Shown here: positions 27,301-35,322 of the stretch, in pieces
How the letters are laid out: the number at the start of each line of letters is the position of its first letter
Numbering within the stretch: the first letter of the stretch is position 1
Source: Sphingobacteriales bacterium
Lineage (GTDB): Bacteria > Bacteroidota > Bacteroidia > Chitinophagales > Chitinophagaceae
Reading direction: 5' to 3'
NCBI GenBank assembly: GCA_024642285.1
Contig: JAHEBJ010000001.1
Coordinates: forward strand, 124,001 to 188,000
Length of the DNA stretch: 64,000 nucleotides
The notes under the pieces: model-generated
What the model was told of the DNA's origin: nothing
Database searches by the model: none
Seen by the model: the letters and a program-made list of their open reading frames with translations, nothing else
Position numbers and translations under genes: made by a program

Positions 27301-30197
27301 TGATTCAAACGGTTACCAAACCTAATGCAGCAGCACGTGTATTCGGAGTATGGGATATTACAGGTGATCATTCAGGAGCTAGTAATACAGCAAAAGGAAA
27401 TGCACCCTGTGATCCGACCAAACCAATTGATCCCATAACAAATCCATGTGGTTATATGCTTGTAATAAACTCAGCATATAAGACTGATCTGGCTTTTAAT
27501 TTCAATGTGAATGGAGTCTGTACTGAAACATTTTATGAAATTTCCGGCTGGTTTAAAAATATCTGTTATAAATGTGGTTGCGATTCTAATGGCGTTGGAA
27601 CCGGTGGTGCTGGTTTTATACCAACAGCTTCCGGGGATTCTGCAGGTGTTCGGCCTAACATTGCTATTAAAATTAACGGAATAGACTATTATTCAACAGG
27701 TGATCTGGTATACCAGGGTTTAGGTGGCACACAAACAGGTTCTGATACCTTGAACAAATGGGTAAAACGTGCTTTTGTATATAAAACAAAGCCCGGTGAA
27801 AGCAGTTTTAATATTTCCTTTAGAAATAATGCTCCCGGTGGAGGTGGTAATGACTGGGCACTTGATGATATTATGATACGAACCTGCTATCCTAATATGA
27901 TCTATTCTCCATCTTCAAGTCCAACTGTTTGTGCAGGCAGAACGCTTACACTTACTGATACAGTAAGGTCTTATTATAACGTATACATTTATTATAAATG
28001 GCAACGAAGCGTTGATGCCGGTGTTAGCTGGGTTGACCTGGCGGGAAGTTCCGGTGTTGCATCTACAGTATGGAATGGCAGCAGCTATGAATATGTAAGC
28101 ACTTACACGCTTCCACCGTCTGCTACTACACCCAATAATAACGGCGATTTATACCGCATGGTTGTAGCTACCAATGCTGCAAATCTTGCAGGAAGTTGCA
28201 GTTATTCTGATGTTACAACAGTTACCTTAACTGTGCTCAATAATTGTATTGATATTGATGATGATGATGATGGTATACCCGATTATGTGGAATTTAACAA
28301 CCCGGTTGCGTTACAGGATGCAGACAGTGATGGTATCCCCAATTGGAGTGATACAGATTATCCTGGTTTTGTTGATAATAATTTCGATGGTGTGAATGAT
28401 AATTTCGACTGGGGAGCAGATTCTGATAATAATGGAATCCCTAATTATCTTGAACCAGGTTTTCCGGGCTTTGTAGATGTAAATAACGACGGCATAAATG
28501 ATAATTCAGACAAGGATCTGGATGGCATTCCAAATCAATATGATCTTGATAGCGATAATGACGGAATACCTGATGTGGTAGAGGCGTATGGTGTTGACAC
28601 GGACGGAGATGGTAAAATTGACAATTATACCGATACAGATAATGACGGATTGTCTCAAAATGTTGATGCAAATAACACCGGTGTTAAAGGTTCAGGTAAC
28701 GGATTAGGTGCTCCTGATTTTGATGGCGATGGTATTCCTAACTATCTAGATACAGATAGTGATAACGATGGCATACCTGATGTTGTTGAAGTTGATGGGG
28801 CATATACCACAAATAATGGAAAGTTGGCGAACTTCGTTGATGCAAATAAAGATGGTTTAAGCGACAATAATTTTGCAGCAACAGCTTTATTAAAAACAGG
28901 CGCAGATATTTTACCAGTTGATGGCAGAGCAGATAATTATCCTTTTAAAAATAAAGACCAGGATTTCAGACCAAATGCCTATGATATGGATAGTGATGGT
29001 GATGGAATTGTGGATGTACTTGAAGCCGGGTTCCCTGATGTAAATCTCGATGGAAAAATTGACGGTGTTATTGGCGCTAACGGATGGGCAACTGTTATTT
29101 CTTCACAACCAAGTTTAATTCTACGATACACCGATTCAGATCCTTTTCCCGACTATCTTGACATCGATTCGGATGGTGATGGCATACCAGATAATATAGA
29201 AGGACAATCAACAGCCGGATATAAATTGCCAGGCACTTTGGATTCAGATGGTGATGGATTGGTAAATACTTATGATAATATAGTTGGTTTTGGAGGGTCG
29301 GGTATCTTCTTGTATGATCACGATGGGGATAACATACCTGACTACCGAGATTTGGATACTGATAATGATGGAATACCAGATATCATTGAAGGGAATGATT
29401 TTAACCTCAACGGAATTTTTGATGATGATGTAACTCTAACTGGTTTGGATACCGATGGCGACGGATTGGACAACCGTTTTGATTCTTTGAATTCGGTTAC
29501 TAATATCAAAGGAACATCATACAGAATGGGCACAGGTGGTACATTTACAGGTGACCCGACACCAGGTTCAAGAACAACGGTACAAAAGACTATTCCGTCA
29601 CAAACAGACCGGGACTGGCGCTATGTTGGTTCAGTTTTACCTGTTCAGTTTCTGTCATTCACCGGAATAAAACAAAAGAGCATCGTACTGCTTAACTGGA
29701 ACATAATTGCCGAAAAACCAGTTGAACGCTTTGAAGTAGAACGAAGTATTGATAACAGCAATTTCAGTAAAGTGCAAACAGTAACTCAACAGGTTTTACT
29801 AAACATAACTCAAAATTTTTCGGTAAACGATGATATCAGCAATGTTTCCAATCCTGTAATTTATTACAGATTAAAAGTAGTTGGTAAATCCGGTGAGATA
29901 AAATACAGCAACATAATAGTAGTGAGATCAGACATTGTGAATTTGGATTTTGTAATTACGCCTAATCCTACAACGAAAATGGTTTCTGTTAAATTCAATT
30001 CGTCATTTGCAACAGAAGTATTTATTTATTTGTACGACAATAATGGAAAATTATTGATGACTCAAAAACAAAAAACAGTCAGGGGGGGCAACAGCATAGT
30101 CATAACAGATTTGAATAAGTTCAATACAGGCGTATATGAGTTAAAAGTGATAACCGGAGAGGAAACCTTTGTAAAAAAATTGATGATCAGGAAATAA
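24375..30197 (+). CDS. Giant T9SS-secreted protein with five PPC-like domains and thrombospondin type 3 repeats
   Basis: A 1,940-residue paralogue of the 13438-18228 product. After a signal peptide (LQVFAQ) there are five tandem NDDCxxA-type beta domains of about 130 residues (starting SNDDCANA, ANDECTGA, ANDNCSGA, ANDDCVGA, ANNQCSGA), against one in its paralogue. Then follow the shared middle region with CYKCGCDS, an Ig-like part, about ten calcium-binding TSP3 repeats (IDDDDDGIPDYVE onward), a fibronectin-like domain and a type A T9SS sorting domain (TPNPTTKMVSVKF ... KKLMIRK). Probably a calcium-stabilised surface adhesin. A terminator follows. Confidence 0.9.
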   Translation: MKLLLFSKAICKKRLLLLSVFFICALQVFAQPSNDDCANAINRSSSTNCNTNSYTMNNATASAGIPVGCASGGTHYDVWFKFTANNATHTVTISNLGANFTSPELQIFSGTCGALTSLVCGTTTVTATGLTSGNVYYVRVSKVGSNVTTNGGFDICITNPNPPPANDECTGATSLTSSTSCNNTQYSMRYSTASAGIPVGCASGGVHYDVWFQFTAVSTSQTVTISSLGSNITNPELQLFSGTCGSLTSLVCGTTTLTGTGLTIGNTYYVRMSNIGSAPTGGGSNSQFNLCLTNQNPPPANDNCSGATLLTSNYSCSSTTGNLRYATSANPPAGACGGATLTTTFDVWYRFQAVNATQTVTVGNLGANLSAASTYMEVLSGACGSLTSLGCQTVSTTSGRRTVAGLTVGNFYYVRVYVLLSPTASSTSNWNFDICVQHPPANDDCVGAVALTPGVACTNTSGTLDLSTISVGFPAGCVPASSYDVWYKFTAAAVTETITLNNLGSSLLAANMRIQIFSGTCAVLTSIGCVNATTITQAGLLIGTTYYVRIAYPSNPSGIGTVANFNICVTNAASPPANNQCSGAILLTSSTVCSNVSATFINATASAGLPACGNAASPDVWFKFVAQSAYPVITLSSLGANLSAANPRIQLFSGVCGSLVQLTGACVASPLNTATTPGGLGLTVGATYYVRITTVNLAAPVAAGTYTFNICITDPVAASIDYGKTYVNLTAGTTGGTVNPGDVLEIRAILVVARPGNAGPIKAIDSLAFYDTLTAGGGFKLLKDSMSVRTNEGKLFRPSKTTYFTDANDVTDEAWTTTAGAGTDTALQINMGLGATYAARGKLRTSSKPSNFGSTCIIMATYRVKVNAPYDTPIDFGGGAFRYRDTATGIFYTINFPKDSLMVYISPGSCPDATSPINIVGDEVNGTFGASPGPLGSPQSRGTSPNTNYLYAPFAASAPQDYYYSIANNTSANGSVIQTVTKPNAAARVFGVWDITGDHSGASNTAKGNAPCDPTKPIDPITNPCGYMLVINSAYKTDLAFNFNVNGVCTETFYEISGWFKNICYKCGCDSNGVGTGGAGFIPTASGDSAGVRPNIAIKINGIDYYSTGDLVYQGLGGTQTGSDTLNKWVKRAFVYKTKPGESSFNISFRNNAPGGGGNDWALDDIMIRTCYPNMIYSPSSSPTVCAGRTLTLTDTVRSYYNVYIYYKWQRSVDAGVSWVDLAGSSGVASTVWNGSSYEYVSTYTLPPSATTPNNNGDLYRMVVATNAANLAGSCSYSDVTTVTLTVLNNCIDIDDDDDGIPDYVEFNNPVALQDADSDGIPNWSDTDYPGFVDNNFDGVNDNFDWGADSDNNGIPNYLEPGFPGFVDVNNDGINDNSDKDLDGIPNQYDLDSDNDGIPDVVEAYGVDTDGDGKIDNYTDTDNDGLSQNVDANNTGVKGSGNGLGAPDFDGDGIPNYLDTDSDNDGIPDVVEVDGAYTTNNGKLANFVDANKDGLSDNNFAATALLKTGADILPVDGRADNYPFKNKDQDFRPNAYDMDSDGDGIVDVLEAGFPDVNLDGKIDGVIGANGWATVISSQPSLILRYTDSDPFPDYLDIDSDGDGIPDNIEGQSTAGYKLPGTLDSDGDGLVNTYDNIVGFGGSGIFLYDHDGDNIPDYRDLDTDNDGIPDIIEGNDFNLNGIFDDDVTLTGLDTDGDGLDNRFDSLNSVTNIKGTSYRMGTGGTFTGDPTPGSRTTVQKTIPSQTDRDWRYVGSVLPVQFLSFTGIKQKSIVLLNWNIIAEKPVERFEVERSIDNSNFSKVQTVTQQVLLNITQNFSVNDDISNVSNPVIYYRLKVVGKSGEIKYSNIIVVRSDIVNLDFVITPNPTTKMVSVKFNSSFATEVFIYLYDNNGKLLMTQKQKTVRGGNSIVITDLNKFNTGVYELKVITGEETFVKKLMIRK
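29514..29578 (+). repeat. 65-nt identical inverted repeat, copy 2
   Basis: Partner of 14054-14118 (reverse complement, 65/65 by eye). The two lie about 15.4 kb apart in opposite orientation. Confidence 0.7.
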
Positions 30198-30221
30198 TTG
30201 GTGGTTTTCAATTTACAGGCG

Positions 30222-30252
30222 ATGCCCCTTCTGCGAAAGGAGGGGTATTTTT
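30222..30252 (+). terminator. Terminator of the giant T9SS gene
   Basis: CCCCTTCT-GCGAA-AAGGAGGGG-type stem of 8 bp with one G-U pair (30225-30245), followed by TATTTTTAT. It lies between the T9SS stop and the rsmA ATG, and rules out the TTG start at 30198 proposed by the track. Confidence 0.7.
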
Positions 30253-30269
30253 ATATTACTTTTGTCGGG

Positions 30270-31022
30270 ATGTATACACACAAAAAATCTTTAGGTCAGC
30301 ATTTTTTAAAAGATGAAAATGTAATTGAAAAAATAATAGCAGTATTAAAAGAAGATAGTTTTACAAACTTACTGGAAGTGGGGCCAGGCACAGGTGCACT
30401 AACAAAATTTCTGATGGACTTGCCTGCTGTAAATTTTAAAGCGGTGGAGCTCGACGAAGAAAAAGTGACTTACCTCTCAAAAAAATATCCGGCACTGAAG
30501 GAAAAAATTATCAGCCAGAGCTTTTTGGATATGGACAAGCCTTTTGATGAACCGTTTACTATCATTGGAAATTTCCCCTACAATATCTCTACCCAAATTT
30601 TATTTAAAGCACTCGAATGGAAAGATAATGTTCCCTGCATTATTGGCATGTTTCAAAAGGAAGTGGCTCAACGGGCTGCATCTAAAGAGGGAAGTAAAGT
30701 GTATGGTGTATTAAGCGTGCTGATGCAGGCTTACTACGAAATTGAGTACCTTTTTGATGTTGGTAACGAATGTTTCGACCCACCACCAAAAGTACAGAGC
30801 GGGGTTATCCGCATGAAAAGAAAAACGACTTCCTTGGAGTATAAAAGCGAAAGGGCTTTTTGGGTGTTGGTAAAAACAGCTTTTAACCAGCGCCGCAAAA
30901 CTATGCGTAATGCGGTTAAAAGTTTATTTTCGGCTGAAGTTTTACAGGATGAAATATTTTTGAGGAGAGCTGAAGCACTCAGTGTTGAGGAGTTTGCAGC
31001 GTTAACTTTTAGAATGCAGTAA
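30270..31022 (+). CDS. rsmA: 16S rRNA dimethyladenosine transferase (RsmA/KsgA)
   Basis: SAM-dependent enzyme that dimethylates the two adjacent adenines in helix 45 of 16S rRNA late in 30S assembly. The start MYTHKKSLGQHFLKDENVI at 30270 is the canonical family N-terminus; the extra 24 codons in the track run through a terminator hairpin and are rejected. Motif I is LLEVGPGTGALTKFL and motif IV NFPYNIST. Length 250 residues, slightly short but complete. A small membrane-protein gene follows 11 bp later. Confidence 0.96.
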   Translation: MYTHKKSLGQHFLKDENVIEKIIAVLKEDSFTNLLEVGPGTGALTKFLMDLPAVNFKAVELDEEKVTYLSKKYPALKEKIISQSFLDMDKPFDEPFTIIGNFPYNISTQILFKALEWKDNVPCIIGMFQKEVAQRAASKEGSKVYGVLSVLMQAYYEIEYLFDVGNECFDPPPKVQSGVIRMKRKTTSLEYKSERAFWVLVKTAFNQRRKTMRNAVKSLFSAEVLQDEIFLRRAEALSVEEFAALTFRMQ

Positions 31023-31033
31023 TTATATTACAT

Positions 31034-31543
31034 ATGGACCAGAGTTTTTTGGAATACCTTGATTTGCTTGAACTCCTGTTGTTTTTTTCGGGGTATCCTT
31101 TAATTTATTTAATTGTTAAATCAATAACAGAGACAGCATGGTCAAAAAAAGTATTCAAAACTAACATCAGTAATTTTTTACCGTTGGCTTATGCCATAAC
31201 AGGTGTTTTGTACGTTGGATTGCAAGTAAAGAATTTGTATCCCGATTTTTCCAGTGAACACATCCAGTCAGCCGTTCAACTGCCTTACTTAAAATTATGG
31301 GCCTTATTGTCTATTTTGTTTTTTATACCGGCTTTAAGCAAAAAGATTGTTATTAGTTTTTTGCACAGCCTTGTTTTCTTCTTCTTTATACTTAAAGATC
31401 TTTATTTTTACTTAACTGGCACATTGTTGTTGGAATCAGTAAAAAATGATATGAATATTTATTCCCTCAGCCTGTTAATAAATTTCTGCGCATTTGTATT
31501 TATGTTGATTACATTTCTGGGCGTTAAAAAACTGAGGGTATAA
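31034..31543 (+). CDS. Hypothetical membrane protein
   Basis: A 169-residue protein with about five predicted transmembrane helices (LLELLLFFSGYPLIYLIV, FLPLAYAITGVLYVGL, LKLWALLSILFFIPAL, IVISFLHSLVFFFFIL, LLINFCAFVFMLITFL). I recognise no family. It starts 11 bp after rsmA, so it is probably co-transcribed, but nothing ties it to rRNA modification. Confidence 0.65.
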   Translation: MDQSFLEYLDLLELLLFFSGYPLIYLIVKSITETAWSKKVFKTNISNFLPLAYAITGVLYVGLQVKNLYPDFSSEHIQSAVQLPYLKLWALLSILFFIPALSKKIVISFLHSLVFFFFILKDLYFYLTGTLLLESVKNDMNIYSLSLLINFCAFVFMLITFLGVKKLRV

Positions 31544-31646
31544 ACTGACAGACGAGGAGGTAGGCACCGAAATATCTCTCAAATCATTCACTTTTTTTTA
31601 TTGGAAAGTACTACTGTAAAAATAGCATATGCAAAAAGCTGTTTTT

Positions 31647-31660
31647 ATGATAAAACTCAT
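31647..31660 (+). promoter_or_regulatory. Crp/Fnr-like dyad upstream of the YceI operon
   Basis: ATGAT-AAAA-CTCAT, an Fnr-spaced dyad with one mismatch between half-sites. TATTTATA about 32 bp downstream could be the -7 element, which would put the dyad near -41. ATG at 31750. Confidence 0.5.
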
Positions 31661-31749
31661 GTTGACTATTGATTGGAGTCACTGATATTTATATATTCTG
31701 CTGATACTTTTACACCGCGATTTTAATTATTAACTAAACAATACTTTTT

Positions 31750-32535
31750 ATGAAACAGTTAAAGAATAAACTACAGCTTTTATTTGTAGTTCTGATTAGT
31801 GGCTTTGGATATATAGTGAGTTGTACTCATGATAATTCATTCCCTCCACCACAAGCTCCTTCAGGATTTGTTCCTACCAGGGGAACTAATATTCACACTC
31901 CGGGCAGTATGACCGCAGGTAATATTAATGAATGGAAATTAGATAAAGTGCATTCCAGCGCACTATGGTCAACCAGTTACGTTGCTGCATCAGGGTTACT
32001 TACTGGCCGTTTTAATCAGTTTGGTATGCATGACGTAACAACACCCAAAATGCTGAATTATGTAACCAATGGTCAGCCATTGCTGGACAGTTCATGGGCT
32101 TTTTACGAAGCAGATCCAACCAAAACCTATTTTAACGGGTATGTCCAGATCAATACTTCAAACACTGGAGAACCAGGCAGAGATGCAGGATGTAACGTTG
32201 CAGGAATGGGAACTACACCTATTGTTGCCGGAACTCAAAACCTTACAGTAACTAATTTAGCGAAAATTCAAACTACCAAGGTTGAATATGATCTGCTGAG
32301 CAATGATTACATAGTAACGCTAAATCTCACCTGGCAGGGAAAATTAGCAGCACCACTTACTACTTCAATAGTAGGCAAACTGAAGTATGTACCTAAAGCC
32401 AACGTAAATGGAACTTATGATGTATTCGGTCTTCAGTTAAAATTCCAGTTCAATTGCAGAGATTATGGTATAACTAGTACCAGTATTGCCGACAAGATTG
32501 ACATAGAATGCAATATGAACTTCCACAATAAGTAA
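31750..32535 (+). CDS. YceI-like domain lipoprotein
   Basis: A 261-residue lipoprotein (signal ending GYIVSCTHD). After a Pro-rich linker the sequence EWKLDKVHSSALWSTSYVAA and LTGRFNQFGM matches the YceI lipocalin-like barrel, which binds isoprenoid-type molecules such as quinones in the periplasm. The domain carries an insertion and two cysteines not usual for the family. First gene of a three-gene unit with a cytochrome-like lipoprotein and a DUF5777 barrel, preceded by an Fnr-like site, so a role in anaerobic or redox metabolism is inferred. Confidence 0.75.
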   Translation: MKQLKNKLQLLFVVLISGFGYIVSCTHDNSFPPPQAPSGFVPTRGTNIHTPGSMTAGNINEWKLDKVHSSALWSTSYVAASGLLTGRFNQFGMHDVTTPKMLNYVTNGQPLLDSSWAFYEADPTKTYFNGYVQINTSNTGEPGRDAGCNVAGMGTTPIVAGTQNLTVTNLAKIQTTKVEYDLLSNDYIVTLNLTWQGKLAAPLTTSIVGKLKYVPKANVNGTYDVFGLQLKFQFNCRDYGITSTSIADKIDIECNMNFHNK

Positions 32536-32553
32536 TCAATAAAACAAAGTAAA

Positions 32554-32943
32554 ATGAAAAAATTATCAATATACCTGGGGCTGATTCTGATAGTGGTGGT
32601 GGGGTTGAGTATAACAGGCTGTTATAAAGATGTTATCCTGCCTGACGCTACGGTTGACCCCGATGGTCCACCACAAGCAGTGAGTTATAAGACTGAATTA
32701 GAGCCACTTTTTAACAGCCAATGTGCTTTAGCCGGTTGTCATGTTTCAGGAGCACATAAACCTTATATGACAACAGGAACCTCCTATCTGAACATTACCA
32801 GCGGCGGATTTGTAAATCTCATTGTTCCCAAACAAAGTATCCTGTACATAAGAATTAACAGTGACATGAAAGAGTACATTCCAAAGGCGACGGACAGGCA
32901 GAAAGTATACGACTGGATAAGGAACGGAGCTCCTAATAATTAA
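32554..32943 (+). CDS. Cytochrome c-like lipoprotein with CX4CH motif
   Basis: A 129-residue lipoprotein (VGLSITGCYKD). A single haem-type motif CALAGCH has four residues between the cysteines instead of two; the nucleotide codons confirm it. The C-terminal VYDWIRNGAPNN is like the end of the Planctomycete-type cytochrome c domain, and Met in NSDMKEYIP could be the second axial ligand. It starts 18 bp after the YceI gene and 21 bp before the DUF5777 start. Haem attachment is likely but not certain. Confidence 0.7.
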   Translation: MKKLSIYLGLILIVVVGLSITGCYKDVILPDATVDPDGPPQAVSYKTELEPLFNSQCALAGCHVSGAHKPYMTTGTSYLNITSGGFVNLIVPKQSILYIRINSDMKEYIPKATDRQKVYDWIRNGAPNN

Positions 32944-32964
32944 GTGACCTTAAAATTTAACGAA

Positions 32965-33921
32965 ATGAAACAATTAATAAAAATATCAAACCGGTTATTA
33001 CTGATGTCGGTCTGTGTAATATTTCTTGCATCAAGTGCATTGGCGCAGGACGATAAAGAAACGACTGTAGAAAAACCTGCAAAAGCAAAACCAGTGAAGA
33101 ATACTTTCCAAAGCGTTTGGATAATTGATAACCAAACAGTGATGGTTCCTGTTAAAAAAACTCTGGAAATGGATATCATGCACCGCTTTGGAACCGTAAA
33201 AAAAGGCTATGAAGATTTCTGGGGCTTTTTTGCGCCTTCCAATATCAGGCTGGGCGCAAGTTACGTCCCCATCAATAAGTTGCAGGTAGGTATAGGAATA
33301 ACCAAAAGAAATATGCTCTGGGATGCCAGTGCCAAATACTCCATCATAACTCAAACGCCACATAAGTATCCGGTGAGTGTAAGTTTTTATACTAACATGG
33401 CCTACGATACAAGGAAGGACAAAGATGGAAGTATATTCAAATACGAATCACAGCGAATGTCATTCTTTCATCAACTGATCATTGCCCGTAAAATTACAGA
33501 CAAGCTTTCTGTTCAGGTTGCACCAAGCCTGTCGCACCAGAACGCTGTTAATGGGTATTACACCAAAAACGACAGCACTGGAACGGCTACTTTTAAAGAA
33601 ATGAAATTTGATCATTTTGCAATTGCACTCTCTGCCAGGTATAAGATCACCAATGTAACATCTGTAATGATCAATTACGATCAGCCGCTTACCAAACACG
33701 CCACCAATAACCCAAATCCTAATTTTTCTTTTGGCGTGGAAATGAATACAAGCAGTCACTCCTTCCAGTTGTTCCTCGGAAATTATTATAACCTGAGCCC
33801 GCAACAAAACAATTTGTATAATAAGAACAATCCTTTTGGTTATACCGATTTTGATGATACGAAAGTAAAGGGCGGAAATTTTGTGATAGGGTTTAACATT
33901 ACCCGTTTGTGGAACTATTGA
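32965..33921 (+). CDS. DUF5777 family outer-membrane beta-barrel protein
   Basis: The track start at 32944 is a GTG touching the previous stop; the ATG at 32965 followed by MKQLIKISNRLLLMSVCVIF and a cleavage site ASSALAQ is preferred. The mature protein has the DUF5777 features (MDIMHRFGTVKKGYEDFWGFFAPSNIRLG) and alternating aromatic strands of a barrel. Its family is common in Bacteroidota beside c-type cytochromes; function is unknown. A terminator follows, closing the three-gene unit. Confidence 0.85.
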   Translation: MKQLIKISNRLLLMSVCVIFLASSALAQDDKETTVEKPAKAKPVKNTFQSVWIIDNQTVMVPVKKTLEMDIMHRFGTVKKGYEDFWGFFAPSNIRLGASYVPINKLQVGIGITKRNMLWDASAKYSIITQTPHKYPVSVSFYTNMAYDTRKDKDGSIFKYESQRMSFFHQLIIARKITDKLSVQVAPSLSHQNAVNGYYTKNDSTGTATFKEMKFDHFAIALSARYKITNVTSVMINYDQPLTKHATNNPNPNFSFGVEMNTSSHSFQLFLGNYYNLSPQQNNLYNKNNPFGYTDFDDTKVKGGNFVIGFNITRLWNY

Positions 33922-33959
33922 TGGTAATGATTTGATCGCAGATTAGTTTTAATTTAGAC

Positions 33960-33991
33960 GAACCCTGAATTTAATTCAGGGTTCTTTTTAT
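33960..33991 (+). terminator. Terminator after DUF5777 gene
   Basis: GAACCCTGAA-TTTAA-TTCAGGGTTC is a perfect 10-bp stem (extendable to 12) followed by TTTTTAT. Confidence 0.85.
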
Positions 33992-33998
33992 AATTTTG

Positions 33999-34007
33999 AA
34001 AGGAGGT
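33999..34007 (+). promoter_or_regulatory. Shine-Dalgarno-like AAAGGAGGT
   Basis: A full-consensus AAAGGAGGT lies 13 nt before the ATG at 34021, a slightly long spacing, in a genome where such sites are rare. Confidence 0.4.
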
Positions 34008-34020
34008 AAAATATTTATCT

Positions 34021-34524
34021 ATGATTTTAAACAGATCTATAATCTTTGTAATTATAGCAATCATATTGATTTCCTGCAACAGTGATACGGGTGACCGGCA
34101 AACGCAATCTGGTGATGCCCATGCTGATTCAAATGTAAAGGCTGCCCATAAACCTCCTGCATCAGCTAACGACACGATGATAATTGATTACCAGGCCGCA
34201 GTTTTTTATCACCCCGACTCCTTGCAGATTATGAAAATAAAGGCACAAACCGATTCAATGGATTTTGACGGCAGCATGCATGAGTTTTTTTACCAGATGC
34301 GTAATGCCCGTATGGTTATTAAAAAAGAATGGCCCAAACTAAAAATTGTGGAAGCAAAAAATTACCGATACCTGCTTTTTATAACTGGAGATAATTTGAA
34401 AGAACTCATTGACCTAAATACAAAAAACGATCCTTATGGATTATTTGTGTTCAATACTCAAAAATCGCCACTTTTCATTGATATGATGAATATTGAAACA
34501 GAAGTTTCATTTTATTTAAAATAA
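34021..34524 (+). CDS. Hypothetical lipoprotein
   Basis: A 167-residue lipoprotein (IILISCNSDTG) with a low-complexity Asp/His/Ala linker (GDRQTQSGDAHADSNVKAAH) and a compact C-terminal alpha/beta domain (MDFDGSMHEFFYQMRNARMVIKK, NYRYLLFITGD, DPYGLFVFNTQKSPLFIDM). No family recognised. It is isolated between a terminator and the Fnr-like site of the cytochrome gene. Confidence 0.65.
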   Translation: MILNRSIIFVIIAIILISCNSDTGDRQTQSGDAHADSNVKAAHKPPASANDTMIIDYQAAVFYHPDSLQIMKIKAQTDSMDFDGSMHEFFYQMRNARMVIKKEWPKLKIVEAKNYRYLLFITGDNLKELIDLNTKNDPYGLFVFNTQKSPLFIDMMNIETEVSFYLK

Positions 34525-34593
34525 CAGCCGCCAAAAATGGAAATTGGCATTAAGATTGATTTTTTAATGAAGTAATAATTTCAAAATAACGAT

Positions 34594-34607
34594 ATGATTA
34601 AAATCAT
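34594..34607 (+). promoter_or_regulatory. Perfect Crp/Fnr-like dyad upstream of cytochrome c
   Basis: ATGAT-TAAA-ATCAT is a perfect Fnr-spaced dyad. TACATTC at 34634-34640 could be the -7 element, placing the dyad centre roughly 45 bp upstream of the start of transcription, as for a class II activator site. Confidence 0.6.
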
Positions 34608-34711
34608 GTTAACTTATTACAACCATCAGTTCATACATTCTGCATATCATATATCTTGCTTTTGCAAATAGAATAAGGAGATTAATTAACAACTCAAAAA
34701 AATATCTCATC

Positions 34712-35119
34712 ATGAAAAAATTAGTTTTTATAATGGTCGTTGTCATGGGACTAACCAGTATCAGTTTTACAATCAGTAATAACCAGGACAGAAAACCATG
34801 GCCTGTACCTGATAAGGACAAAAAAATGAAAAATCCAGTGGCGGCCGATGCGGAGTCGTTAAAAGCTGGAAAAGCATTATGGAATACTCATTGCAAATCA
34901 TGTCATGGATCTAAAGGTTTAGGCGATGGATCAAAAGCAGGTCAGTTAAAAACCGACCCGGGAGATTTTTCAAAAGCGGACGTACAGAATGAAACAGATG
35001 GCACCTTGTTTTACAGAACATCAGAAGGCAGAGATGATATGCCCAATTTTAAGAAAAAATTACCGGATGCGGATGACCGTTGGAACCTGGTGAATTTTAT
35101 AAGAACATTTAAAAAATAG
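34712..35119 (+). CDS. Mono-haem c-type cytochrome
   Basis: A 135-residue periplasmic cytochrome c. The signal peptide MKKLVFIMVVVMGLTSISF is followed by one haem-binding CKSCH motif with the typical GSKGLGDG, and an axial methionine in DDMPNFKKK. It is alone between an Fnr-like promoter and a terminator, but immediately upstream of the Tat/Fe-S/NrfD operon, for which it could be the soluble electron partner. Confidence 0.9.
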   Translation: MKKLVFIMVVVMGLTSISFTISNNQDRKPWPVPDKDKKMKNPVAADAESLKAGKALWNTHCKSCHGSKGLGDGSKAGQLKTDPGDFSKADVQNETDGTLFYRTSEGRDDMPNFKKKLPDADDRWNLVNFIRTFKK

Positions 35120-35154
35120 TTTTATACGAGCTAAAGTATAATATTCCGATTCGA

Positions 35155-35187
35155 AATCCCCTGATTTATATCAGGGGATTTTTTTTG
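35155..35187 (+). terminator. Terminator after cytochrome c
   Basis: AATCCCCTGAT-TTAT-ATCAGGGGATT, an 11-bp stem, followed by eight T. Confidence 0.85.
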
Positions 35188-35250
35188 AATTCTTTCTCTT
35201 GTTAGTAAATCCATAGCCGTGGTTTAAAATGATATGATTCAGTAAATTAA

Positions 35251-35264
35251 CTGATTTACGTCAG
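35251..35264 (+). promoter_or_regulatory. Crp/Fnr-like dyad upstream of the Fe-S/NrfD operon
   Basis: CTGAT-TTAC-GTCAG, with outer flanks extending the dyad to ACTGA-N6-TCAGT. TACCTTG at 35287-35293 is a fair -7 element about 30 bp from the dyad centre. Translation starts at 35323. Confidence 0.5.
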
Positions 35265-35322
35265 TGAATTATTATAGTGCCGAAGTTACCTTGTTGCCGC
35301 ATTCAAAAACAAATAGTATACA

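Noticed and set aside
13438-30197. CRISPR array or tandem DNA repeat in the giant genes
   Set aside because: Repetition follows protein repeats (TSP3, NDDCxxA) with codon-level divergence and no constant repeat/spacer pattern.
30198-30269. Longer rsmA start at TTG 30198
   Set aside because: The extra codons run through a terminator hairpin, and MYTHKKSLGQHFL at 30270 is the canonical N-terminus.
33031-33363. 110-residue minus-strand ORF inside the DUF5777 gene
   Set aside because: Shadow frame of a well-supported coding sequence.
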